Part shown: piece after piece, positions 1 through 7,766 of the stretch
Numbering within the stretch: the first letter of the stretch is position 1
Layout: each line of letters opens with the position of its first letter
Assembly (NCBI GenBank): GCA_937900285.1
Contig: CALCEM010000032.1
Span: 1-28,278 of the forward strand
DNA from: an uncultured Fretibacterium sp.
GTDB taxonomy: Bacteria > Synergistota > Synergistia > Synergistales > Aminobacteriaceae
Direction of reading: 5' to 3'
DNA: 28,278 nt
The notes under the pieces: generated by a model
Seen by the model: the letters and a program-made list of their open reading frames with translations, nothing else
Databases searched by the model: none
What the model was told of the DNA's origin: nothing
Translations under genes and position numbers: made by a program

Positions 1-59
1 ATAATTATTTAAGTATGTGGAAAAGGGCTCATGCTGAATTAGATAAGGTTAAAAAATGA
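1..59 (+). CDS. 3' end of an upstream gene, partial
   Basis: A frame open from position 3 encodes 18 residues ending in a lysine-rich tail (AELDKVKK) and stops at the TGA at 57-59. The TGA overlaps the ATG of the next gene (ATGA), as in a translationally coupled operon. The piece is too short to name. If real, it shows that the foreign-looking left end is part of an operon and not a single inserted gene. It runs off the left edge of the window. Confidence 0.45.
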   Translation, partial: NYLSMWKRAHAELDKVKK

Positions 60-586
60 ATGATTATACATTAACAATTAAAGCTGATGAAAAAAAAGGG
101 GTGTTAGATGATATAACTGATATTATATCAGGTCATGGTGCAAATATCAGTTATGTTCACCTTTTTGTTGAAAAAAACAACATGGGCTCCATTAACCTGG
201 AACTAGAACATGTTGAAGACATAGGTGATTTAATCAATGATTTGAAAAATATTGCTGAAATCAAATCAGTTGAACTGCATGGTTCTCAACTTGATATCTA
301 CGGAAAACGTATAATCATAGTCGGTGGCGGAGCACAGGTATCCCAAGTGGCAATGGGTGCTATCACTGAAGCTGACAGACACAACATACGTGGAGAACGT
401 ATCAGTATTGATACAATTCCATTGGTTGGTGAAAAGGATTTGGCCGAAGCTATTGAGGCTATTTCAAGACTTCCTCGTGTAAGTGCTTTGGTTCTTGCTG
501 GTTCTCTTATGGGTGGGGAAATTACTGAATCTGTTAAAAAAGTTAAGGAAGAAAGTAATCTGATTGTAATTTCTCTTAAAATTTGA
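56..586 (+). CDS. ACT domain protein of methanogen type (DUF5612-like)
   Basis: The 176-residue protein begins with an ACT-type regulatory domain (about residues 3-75, starting YTLTIKADEKKGVLDDIT), a fold that usually binds amino acids. A second conserved half (about 80-176) starts with a glycine-rich strand, IIIVGGGAQVSQVAMG. From memory this arrangement matches the DUF5612 ACT proteins of Methanobacteriales such as Methanobrevibacter; the exact ligand and role are unknown to me. A short AGGT lies 6 bases before the ATG, and the start overlaps the stop of an upstream frame. The DNA differs from the rest of the window: the AAATTT-type words that crowd every other gene are almost absent and no CGGCCATG octamer is present. 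It converges with the cupin gene. It is either contig chimerism or recent transfer from an archaeon. Confidence 0.75.
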   Translation: MNDYTLTIKADEKKGVLDDITDIISGHGANISYVHLFVEKNNMGSINLELEHVEDIGDLINDLKNIAEIKSVELHGSQLDIYGKRIIIVGGGAQVSQVAMGAITEADRHNIRGERISIDTIPLVGEKDLAEAIEAISRLPRVSALVLAGSLMGGEITESVKKVKEESNLIVISLKI

Positions 587-642
587 TATAAAGCCTGAAT
601 ATCTTATCAAAAATATTTTTCTATTTCAATTTAATTAAATCA

Positions 643-1014
643 TTAAATCAAATATCCAGGCTCGTTATAAATTAATGCTATAAATTCGAGTTCATCATTT
701 GAATTATTTTCTAAACTGTGCCATTGTCCGACATTTATCACGCATACATCTCCGGCTTTTACATGAGTTTTTATTTTTTCGCCGTTTTCCGTATTTCCCT
801 CGTAAAAATCTCCTTCACCCTTCAAAATATAATACGGCTCAGTGTCCTTTTCATGTTGATGCCAACCAACACACGAACCGGGTTTTAATTTCATATGCGC
901 GTATAATCGGCCATGCCCATATAATTCGGACTTGCTGACAATTTCGCGTTTCAATGCTTTTCCATGTCCGCCGGCTAAACCTTCAACCTCTTTAAATTCT
1001 TCACGTCTTATCAT
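643..1014 (-). CDS. Small single-domain cupin protein
   Basis: The 123-residue protein has a single cupin barrel. Motif 1 is seen as WHQH with H52, H54 and E59; motif 2 ends at H99 in GQWHS. These are the usual divalent-metal ligands of Cupin_2 proteins. Such small cupins bind metal and small ligands, and some are isomerases or dioxygenases; no substrate can be named here. A GGAGG inside the last codons of dnaB lies 9 bases before the ATG, and only 5 bases separate the two genes, so it is probably the last gene of the rplI-dnaB-cupin unit. Its 3' end faces the archaeal-like ACT gene across 56 bp. Confidence 0.8.
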   Translation of the reverse strand: MIRREEFKEVEGLAGGHGKALKREIVSKSELYGHGRLYAHMKLKPGSCVGWHQHEKDTEPYYILKGEGDFYEGNTENGEKIKTHVKAGDVCVINVGQWHSLENNSNDELEFIALIYNEPGYLI

Positions 1015-1019
1015 CCCGA

Positions 1020-2390
1020 TTAACCTCCGAAATTATTAAAATCGGCTTCACTTACAAATCTCGTAAACTCCCGCTGAAATATTAATTTTATCGTTCCAGT
1101 ATTACCATTACGATTTTTTGCGAGCCTTAATTCTGTTTTGCTGTCAAGTTCGGAATTTTGTTCAGCTTTGGCCTGTTCAGTATAATAATCTTCACGGTAT
1201 AACAACATTACAATATCTGCATCCTGTTCAATCGCTCCAGAGTCTCGCAAATCTGATAATTGAGGCTTCTTCTCGGAACGCTTCTCAGTTTCTCGCGATA
1301 ATTGCGACAATGCTATTACCGGGCAATCAACCTCACGAGCCACAATTTTAAGCATTCTGGAAATTTCTGAAACTTCCTGCTGTCTGCTGTCCGGCCTATG
1401 ATTTCCAACGCTCATTAACTGCAGATAATCCACAATTATTAAAGCAAGTTCGGGATGCTGATTTTTAAAACGCCTGCACTTCGTACGAAAATCCAAAATA
1501 TTTAAATCCGATTCATCGTTTATATAAATATTTTTCTTCGTTAAAAATTTTGCTGCCCCGTTCAATCTCTGCCAGTCGTCGGCATCCATTGCGCCGTGTT
1601 TCATTGCTGACATATTTATCAGGGCTTCGGCTGCGAACATTCTCCGAACTAATTGCTCGGCTGACATCTCCAAACTAAATATTAATATATACGGGTTATT
1701 ATCATCGCCGCCTCCAAATTGAGCTATATTTAAAGCTAATGCAGTTTTACCCATTGAAGGACGTGCCGCCAAAATATTTAAACTTCCCTTTTGAAAACCA
1801 GTAATATAATTATCCAAATCAGCAAAACCTGAAGGAAATCCCGCAATTTTTTGACCAGAATTTTTATAAGCATCCTCAACTTTTTTAAATGCTGGTGCTA
1901 TCAGCTCGCTTAAAGATTTAAAATCAGAAGATTTTTTACTCTGTACAGCCTCAAATATTATTTTTTCGACTTCGTTAATTATTTCTTGGCTCTCAATTTC
2001 ATATCTATACGATAAATTTATAATTCTGTTGCCTGCTTCTATTAATCTACGGCGAAGCGCGTGAGTTTTTACAATTTCAGCATGATAAATTATATTAGCG
2101 GTCGTCCAAATTTTATCAACTAATCCAGCTAAAAATTCCGAACCTCCTAAACGTTCAAAAACTTTCCGATTGGTCAACTCCTCCGAAACAGTTATAAAAT
2201 CTATCGGCTTATTTTGAGAATACATCTCAAGCAATACTGCCCAAATATGTGCGTTATCAGAGTTATAAAAATCTTCCGGCTGTAAAATTTCTATAGCTGA
2301 ACCTAATGCCTCGCGCGATAAAATTCCAGCTCCTAGCACCGCACGTTCTGCTTCTAAACTGTTCGGAAGTTCGTATAATTTCTCAGGCAT
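1020..2390 (-). CDS. dnaB: Replicative DNA helicase DnaB
   Basis: The 456-residue hexameric replicative helicase opens the fork ahead of DNA polymerase III. The N-terminal DnaB domain (about 8-110) begins NSLEAERAVLGA. The RecA-like motor follows: Walker A ARPSMGKT (209-216), Walker B IIVDYLQLM with D321, then SQLSRETEKR and the SDLRDSGAIEQDAD region, ending with the RNGNTG arginine/glycine segment. Length is normal for bacterial DnaB and no intein is present. It follows rplI by 18 bp, an order seen in many bacteria. No clear Shine-Dalgarno precedes the ATG, so translation may be coupled to rplI. Confidence 0.97.
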   Translation of the reverse strand: MPEKLYELPNSLEAERAVLGAGILSREALGSAIEILQPEDFYNSDNAHIWAVLLEMYSQNKPIDFITVSEELTNRKVFERLGGSEFLAGLVDKIWTTANIIYHAEIVKTHALRRRLIEAGNRIINLSYRYEIESQEIINEVEKIIFEAVQSKKSSDFKSLSELIAPAFKKVEDAYKNSGQKIAGFPSGFADLDNYITGFQKGSLNILAARPSMGKTALALNIAQFGGGDDNNPYILIFSLEMSAEQLVRRMFAAEALINMSAMKHGAMDADDWQRLNGAAKFLTKKNIYINDESDLNILDFRTKCRRFKNQHPELALIIVDYLQLMSVGNHRPDSRQQEVSEISRMLKIVAREVDCPVIALSQLSRETEKRSEKKPQLSDLRDSGAIEQDADIVMLLYREDYYTEQAKAEQNSELDSKTELRLAKNRNGNTGTIKLIFQREFTRFVSEADFNNFGG

Positions 2391-2408
2391 TTTTTATTTT
2401 TTTTACTT

Positions 2409-2861
2409 TTACTCAATCGGAATAACATTCAAAACCATATCCGCATTAACACCAGAATATAATTTAATCGAAATTTTATAATTTCCAGATTGCTTAATTG
2501 TTTCATCGAGCTTTATATTTTTCTTGTCAAAATCTTTTAACCCGTATTGCTTTATTAATTCCTCAGCAACTTGAGCAGAAGTTATACTCCCGAATAATCT
2601 GCCGTTTTCGCCTGATTTAGCTTCAACTTTTATAATTTTGTCCTGTAAATTCTTTTTCAATTCGAGAGCTTCAGCGCGTAATTTTTCATCTTTAGCTTTT
2701 AATTTTGCCTGCTCGTTCTTCCATTCGTTTAATTTTGCTGGAGTCGCTTCAATCGCTAAACCCTTCGGCAATAAAAAATTTCTCGCATATCCATCCGATA
2801 CATCAACTAACGCTCCAGACTTCCCTAATTTATTTACATCAGATTTTAAAATTACTTTCAT
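2409..2861 (-). CDS. rplI: 50S ribosomal protein bL9
   Basis: The 150-residue protein has the bL9 N-terminal RNA-binding domain with the family signature around GYARNFLLPKGLA, a lysine-rich connecting helix (about 45-80) and a C-terminal domain. bL9 binds 23S rRNA at the base of the L1 stalk. A strong GGAGG precedes the ATG. It is the first gene of the rplI-dnaB-cupin unit and lies just downstream of a hairpin terminator that closes msbA, so it should have its own promoter within 2862-2913. I could not fix promoter hexamers there. Confidence 0.97.
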   Translation of the reverse strand: MKVILKSDVNKLGKSGALVDVSDGYARNFLLPKGLAIEATPAKLNEWKNEQAKLKAKDEKLRAEALELKKNLQDKIIKVEAKSGENGRLFGSITSAQVAEELIKQYGLKDFDKKNIKLDETIKQSGNYKISIKLYSGVNADMVLNVIPIE

Positions 2862-2913
2862 AAAATTAAATTTCCTCCGAGATAAAAAATTTTTTCACAC
2901 AACATTTTAACGC

Positions 2914-2952
2914 ATAAAAAAATACTCCTCCTAAAATTTTAGAAAGAGCATT
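2914..2952 (-). terminator. Rho-independent terminator after msbA
   Basis: Read on the minus strand, the 32 bases from 2952 to 2921 fold into one long hairpin: outer arms AATGCTC and GAGTATT (one G-U pair), a short U/G-A-G section, and the inner palindrome CTAAAATTTTAG. A run of seven T follows immediately (2920-2914). This is a classic intrinsic terminator for the lpxB-like/msbA transcript and separates it from rplI. Confidence 0.75.
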
Positions 2953-2982
2953 TCACAAGTTAATTTTAAATAACTTTAAACT

Positions 2983-4710
2983 TTAATACCCAAATTGCAT
3001 TTTATATAATTCCGAATATAATCCACCGCTCTTAATTAATTCGTCATGTGTCCCGCTCTGAATTATTTCGCCGTCTTTTATTACTATTATTCGATCAGCT
3101 TCCCGAACCGTTGATAACCTGTGAGCTATTATAAAACTCGTTCGGCCTTCCATAGCTCTATTTATTGCTTTTTGTACTTGATATTCTACAGCTGAATCCA
3201 ACGAAGACGTAGCCTCATCCAATATTAAAATTTTCGGGTCGCGTATTATTGCCCGTGCTATTGCTATACGTTGACGCTGCCCACCAGATAAAGTTACACC
3301 GCGTTCACCAACTTCAGTTAAATATTTTTCGGGCAGACTCTCTATAAATTCCCGAATGTCCGCAGTTTCAGCAGCCTTTATTATTTTATTCATGTCCTGT
3401 TCAAGCCCGTACGAAATATTAAAAGCTATTGACCCACGCATTAAAATACATTCTTGTGGGACGATGCCTATTTGTTTGCGCAATAATTTCAGCGATAAAT
3501 TTTTTACATCATGGCCGTCAATTAAAATTTTCCCTGAAGTCGGATTATAAAATCCCGGAATTAAATCCGCTAATGTAGATTTACCTGAACCAGTCGGCCC
3601 AACTATAGCGATGCGTTCACCGGGTTTTACATCGAGATTTATATTTTTTAAAATTTCTTGTCCCGAAACATATTCAAAATTTACGTTTTCAAATTTCACC
3701 GCTCCTGTAATTCTGCCGGGATCTTCTCCGTTATTTTCTCCTGCGCTCTCAACAGGATAATTAAACATTTCAAAAATTCGATCTGCCGCTGCGAGTCCTG
3801 TTTGTAAATTTCCCATTTGATTCATTATTGTGCGTATTGGCTGAACCATAAAAGCTATATACCCAACAAATGAAACTAATTCACCGGGCGTTAAACTTCC
3901 ATCAATTACGCTGTGCCCTCCGATCCAAACAACTACAGAAAGCGCAAAAATTAAAAATACTTCAATCGCTCCGGATAAAATTCCCTGTATAGAAACTGAA
4001 TGCATTAAAGCCCGATAATTTTCAAGATTCGCAAATTTAAAACGCTCAAGCTCCTGATCTTCAGTTGCAAATGACCTCACTACTCTTATTGCTGAAAATG
4101 CTTCTTGAACCGTCGCAGTTATATCCGCTAAATGTTCCTGAACACTGTGGCCGACTTTTCGTAATTTCTTCGCAGCAAATGACAGCATAAAAGCTACAAC
4201 AGGCAAAATTAAAATTATCATGCACGTTAATTTCCAGTTGATATAAAATATAAATCCAAACATTCCCAAAAACGTTATTAAATTAAAACTTAAATCAACC
4301 AGTGATGAACTCGTCAAATTTTGCAGAATAGCGACATCATTTGTTACACGGCTCATCAATTCACCGACTCGCGAAGCATATATTTTTTTTAGTGACATCC
4401 TCTGCATATGATCATATAACTTTATGCGTATGTCCATTACTATACTTTGGCCGGCCTCGTTCATTAAATATTTATGCCAGTATGTAGTAATTGCTTTTAA
4501 TGCGAAGATCAAAACTAAAACTCCGCAAATTAAATTTAATACTGTCATGTTGCGAGAAATTAATACATCATCGACAACACTTTTAAATAACCATGGAGGC
4601 AGAACATTTAAACCGGATGAAGCCAACATAAAAACAGTTGCCAAAATAATTTTAAATTTATATTTTTTCGTATATTCGAGTAATTTAAAAATTGAATTAT
4701 TTTTTTTCAT
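2983..4710 (-). CDS. msbA: MsbA-type lipid A/multidrug ABC exporter
   Basis: The 575-residue half-exporter has six membrane helices (about 20-310) fused to one ATPase domain (about 338-575). All ATPase motifs are intact: Walker A GPTGSGKST (371-379), signature LSGGQ (474-478), Walker B ILILDEATSSLD with catalytic E499, and switch histidine H530. It should therefore act as a homodimer. MsbA flips lipid A-core across the inner membrane. The adjoining upstream LpxB-like gene (13 bp gap) supports that reading, although sequence alone cannot exclude a general multidrug exporter. No clear ribosome-binding site is visible; the ATG follows closely on the upstream stop. Confidence 0.85.
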   Translation of the reverse strand: MKKNNSIFKLLEYTKKYKFKIILATVFMLASSGLNVLPPWLFKSVVDDVLISRNMTVLNLICGVLVLIFALKAITTYWHKYLMNEAGQSIVMDIRIKLYDHMQRMSLKKIYASRVGELMSRVTNDVAILQNLTSSSLVDLSFNLITFLGMFGFIFYINWKLTCMIILILPVVAFMLSFAAKKLRKVGHSVQEHLADITATVQEAFSAIRVVRSFATEDQELERFKFANLENYRALMHSVSIQGILSGAIEVFLIFALSVVVWIGGHSVIDGSLTPGELVSFVGYIAFMVQPIRTIMNQMGNLQTGLAAADRIFEMFNYPVESAGENNGEDPGRITGAVKFENVNFEYVSGQEILKNINLDVKPGERIAIVGPTGSGKSTLADLIPGFYNPTSGKILIDGHDVKNLSLKLLRKQIGIVPQECILMRGSIAFNISYGLEQDMNKIIKAAETADIREFIESLPEKYLTEVGERGVTLSGGQRQRIAIARAIIRDPKILILDEATSSLDSAVEYQVQKAINRAMEGRTSFIIAHRLSTVREADRIIVIKDGEIIQSGTHDELIKSGGLYSELYKMQFGY

Positions 4711-4723
4711 GATTTAATTATTT

Positions 4724-5821
4724 TTATTTCGCCGAAATAATATCGCATAATCTCGAAGCTGCACCATATTCGCCAGATAATTTTAATAATTCTTCACGAG
4801 TCTTATTTAATTGTTCAGGGCGATTTATATCCTCGTAAATTTTTTCCGCAGCATCTTCCGGCGTAATATCTCCATAAAGTTCACTCATAATTTTATTTTT
4901 CGTTAATCTGTTTGGAAGCGAAATAACTCCGCCCCAGCGTTTTATAACTTTCATGAGAGCGATACGGCGTATTTTTTTCCCGAAATATGGCAGGCCAGCT
5001 ATTAAACCAGCTACACCGCTCACGGGAATTAACTCCAAAAATTTTTCAGGCCCGACTACTAAACTCGGTAAACCAGAATGCATTAATTCAAAATTATTTG
5101 TACCCGGTTGAGTTAAACAATAATCAGCTTCGGACATTGCGACTCCTGCTCCGCATCTAACAGGATTTAAACCGGCTTCGCTCCATTCCTCAAATTCCTC
5201 GACAGGCATAAATTGAGAAAATAATGTCCTGACTCGAATATCTTTAATTTTTTTCTCCAAATTTTTTTTAACATCTGAAGCCCATTCAAGTGCAGCATGA
5301 CGAATTAAAGGACGACTGCCGGGTAAAAATAATATTCTCGGAGAATTTTCAAGTTTAGGCCAGTTCCATGCTTGAATATTTGCCGGAGTTAAATCAAGTT
5401 TTAGAGCATCCTTCACTAAATCCCCAATTGGTTCAGAATTTCTAATTTGTCGAGCCTGCGCCTTAAATGCCGTTAAAACTCTTGCGCCAATAGGAATTTT
5501 TCTCGCACCATATGTATAAACTGTTAAAGGGACTCCCGCATGTTTTGAAAGTCTAGAGCCGAATATAATATCTCCGCCTAATTGTATTACATGATCAGTT
5601 TTTTCTTTTGCTATGTCGCGCCAAATTCTCGCAGTTCCTGAAGGCCCTTCCAGTTTATCAACTCCCAATAACGATGCAGCTTCGCGTTCATATCCTGAAG
5701 CAAATTGACAAGGCAATAACCATAATGAAACAGAATGCCCCCTCTTTCTTAATTCCATAATGACCGGTCTAGCCCAACCCCATAACTCTCCGGGACCATT
5801 TGTTAAAATGCTTACACGCAA
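4724..5821 (-). CDS. LpxB-like glycosyltransferase (lipid-A-disaccharide synthase related)
   Basis: This 365-residue GT-B type protein resembles LpxB, which joins UDP-diacylglucosamine to lipid X in lipid A synthesis. The N-terminal nucleotide-fold loop reads TNGPGELWGW (7-16). A LFLPGSR segment (165-170) matches the LpxB LLPGSR element. A donor-site-like stretch, TQPGTNNFELMHSG (237-250), corresponds to the family's SGTATLE region. It is divergent from standard LpxB and could act on another glycolipid. The start is TTG, supported by AGGTG 8 bases upstream (5829-5833). It lies directly upstream of msbA, so synthesis and export of a lipid A-like glycolipid may be coupled. No other lpx gene is in the window. 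Confidence 0.7.
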   Translation of the reverse strand: MRVSILTNGPGELWGWARPVIMELRKRGHSVSLWLLPCQFASGYEREAASLLGVDKLEGPSGTARIWRDIAKEKTDHVIQLGGDIIFGSRLSKHAGVPLTVYTYGARKIPIGARVLTAFKAQARQIRNSEPIGDLVKDALKLDLTPANIQAWNWPKLENSPRILFLPGSRPLIRHAALEWASDVKKNLEKKIKDIRVRTLFSQFMPVEEFEEWSEAGLNPVRCGAGVAMSEADYCLTQPGTNNFELMHSGLPSLVVGPEKFLELIPVSGVAGLIAGLPYFGKKIRRIALMKVIKRWGGVISLPNRLTKNKIMSELYGDITPEDAAEKIYEDINRPEQLNKTREELLKLSGEYGAASRLCDIISAK

Positions 5822-5969
5822 AAATTTTCACCTGCCAAAGAATTTTTAATTTTGTAATTTTATAATAATTCGTAATTTCAGCACGATTTTTATATTTAAT
5901 TAATTAATTTAAATTTTTCGGCACAACATGAAATATTTATTAAAAATTTATTTTTCACAACAAAATTAT

Positions 5970-5975
5970 TATACT
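5970..5975 (+). promoter_or_regulatory. -10 box candidate for the 6019 ABC gene
   Basis: TATACT sits inside TTATTATACT, the same ten bases found upstream of rsmH (21389-21398). It lies 43 bp before the ATG in the 197-bp divergent region 5822-6018. No convincing -35 box is seen at the right distance, and the region is extremely A+T-rich, so the call is weak. The rest of this gap shows no gene. Confidence 0.35.
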
Positions 5976-6018
5976 CATGACTGAAATATAACAAGTTAAA
6001 AGGAATCTATATTTAATC

Positions 6019-7743
6019 ATGTATAAAAAATTATTGCAGAGCATACGAGAATATAAAAAATATTCAATAGAAGCATCGTTTTATGTTTCATGTGAAGTCA
6101 TAATGGAATGCATTATCCCGTTTATTGTCGCAAAATTAGTAAATCAAATAAGAGCCGGAATAAATTTTAACGAATTAATTTTTAACGGAATATTATTAAT
6201 TATAATGGCGTTCATGTCGTTATTATTTGGAATTTTGGCCGGCAATGCTTGTTCTACTGCTTCGTGCGGATTCGCTAAAAATTTGCGTAATGACATGTTT
6301 AAAAATATTCAAAAATTTTCATTTGACAATATCGATAAATTTTCAACCGCTTCACTCGTAACAAGATTAACAACTGATGTGACAGATGTTCAACAGGCTT
6401 ACATGATGATAATAAGAACTGCTATAAGAGGCCCCCTAATGTTAATTTTTTCGTCTGTGATGACTGTCATCATGGCCGGGAAAATTGCATTTATATTTTT
6501 AATTGCAGCTCCCTTTTTAGCTTTTGGATTAATTTATATAATTCGTAAATCAATGCCGATTTTTAAAATTTTATTTGATGAATACGACAATTTAAATAAT
6601 TCTGTCCAGGAAAATATACACGGCATAAGAGTAGTAAAAGCATTTGTGCGTGAAGATTTCGAGAAAAATAAATTTGCTGAAGTGTCGGGAGATTTGTGCA
6701 AAGAATTTACATCAGCTGAAAAAATTATAGCTCTCAATAATCCATTAGCTCAATTTAGTTTATATGTAGTAATGATTTTTATTTTATATTACGGAACTTA
6801 TAAAATTGTTATTTCCAATGGCTTAGATCTTGATGTCGGTCAAATTTCATCGCTCATAACTTACAGCACTCAAATTTTAGGGAGCTTAATGCGGCTCTCG
6901 ATGATCTTCGTAATGATAACTTTGGCACGGGAATCAGCACTGAGAATTTTTGAAGTTTTGAACGAAAAACCTAATTTAATTAACCCGGTCAACGGCCTGA
7001 AAAAAATTGATAACGGCTCAATTGAATTTCATAACGTCAGCTTTAAATATTCAAATAATAATAATTTTGCGTTGCGAAACATAAATTTAAAAATCGCATC
7101 CGGCCAAACTGTTGGAATTTTAGGCGGAACAGGTTCATCAAAATCTACGCTAATACAATTAATACCGAGATTATATGATGTCAACGAAGGCTTTATAAAA
7201 ATTTCCGGCCATGACGTGAGGGAATATGATTTAAAAATTTTACGTAACAATGTAGCAGTCGTATTACAAAAAAACGTATTATTTTCCGGGACCGTACGAG
7301 AAAATTTACAATGGGGAGACAAATATGCAGATGAAAATAAATTAAATTGGGCTTGTGAAATTTCTTGCGCTAGTGAATTTATAAATAAACTTCCAGAAAA
7401 ATTTAATACTAAAATCGAACAGAACGGGACAAATTTATCAGGCGGACAAAAACAAAGGCTCTGCATTGCTCGTGCACTCCTGAAAAATCCAAAAATTTTA
7501 ATCCTCGATGATTCAACGAGCGCGGTGGATACTCATACAGATGCGATTATACGCAAATCTTTACGCGAAAATTTACCGGATGTCACTAAAATTATAATTG
7601 CTCAGAGAATTTTATCTGTTATGGATTCTGACAAAATATTTTTAATGGATGGAGGCGAAATTATAGCGGAGGGAACTCACGAAAATTTACTAAAGAATAA
7701 TAAAATTTATGGCGAAATTTACACGTCGCAACATAGAAATTAA
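6019..7743 (+). CDS. ABC exporter half with degenerate ATP site
   Basis: The 574-residue half-exporter has an N-terminal six-helix domain and a C-terminal ATPase domain (about 335-574). The signature LSGGQKQR (473-480) is intact, but the residues it supplies to its own nucleotide site are not. Walker A is GGTGSSKS (369-376) with serine for the last glycine. The catalytic glutamate after Walker B is aspartate (LDD, D498). The switch histidine is glutamine (AQR, Q529). This pattern is typical of the non-catalytic subunit of heterodimeric exporters (TM287/BmrC type), which normally sit next to a catalytic partner. None is adjacent here; the next gene encodes an exported coiled-coil protein. The start ATG has AAGGA 14 bases upstream. 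Substrate unknown. Confidence 0.85.
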   Translation: MYKKLLQSIREYKKYSIEASFYVSCEVIMECIIPFIVAKLVNQIRAGINFNELIFNGILLIIMAFMSLLFGILAGNACSTASCGFAKNLRNDMFKNIQKFSFDNIDKFSTASLVTRLTTDVTDVQQAYMMIIRTAIRGPLMLIFSSVMTVIMAGKIAFIFLIAAPFLAFGLIYIIRKSMPIFKILFDEYDNLNNSVQENIHGIRVVKAFVREDFEKNKFAEVSGDLCKEFTSAEKIIALNNPLAQFSLYVVMIFILYYGTYKIVISNGLDLDVGQISSLITYSTQILGSLMRLSMIFVMITLARESALRIFEVLNEKPNLINPVNGLKKIDNGSIEFHNVSFKYSNNNNFALRNINLKIASGQTVGILGGTGSSKSTLIQLIPRLYDVNEGFIKISGHDVREYDLKILRNNVAVVLQKNVLFSGTVRENLQWGDKYADENKLNWACEISCASEFINKLPEKFNTKIEQNGTNLSGGQKQRLCIARALLKNPKILILDDSTSAVDTHTDAIIRKSLRENLPDVTKIIIAQRILSVMDSDKIFLMDGGEIIAEGTHENLLKNNKIYGEIYTSQHRN

Positions 7744-7748
7744 ATTTT

Positions 7749-7755
7749 AAAGGAG
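7749..7755 (+). promoter_or_regulatory. Ribosome-binding site fixing the start at 7767
   Basis: AAAGGAG lies 11 bases before ATG 7767. A GTG in the same frame at 7755 shares its first base with this site, so it cannot be the start served by it. The ATG therefore fits better and gives a clean signal peptide. Confidence 0.6.
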
Positions 7756-7766
7756 TGAAATTAAAA

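Noticed and set aside
5822..6018. Largest gap as a site for a small RNA or riboswitch
   Set aside because: Very A+T-rich, with no stable G+C stem or known riboswitch core visible.
7029..7466. 145-codon minus-strand open frame opposite the ABC ATPase domain
   Set aside because: Shadow of the conserved ATPase motifs.
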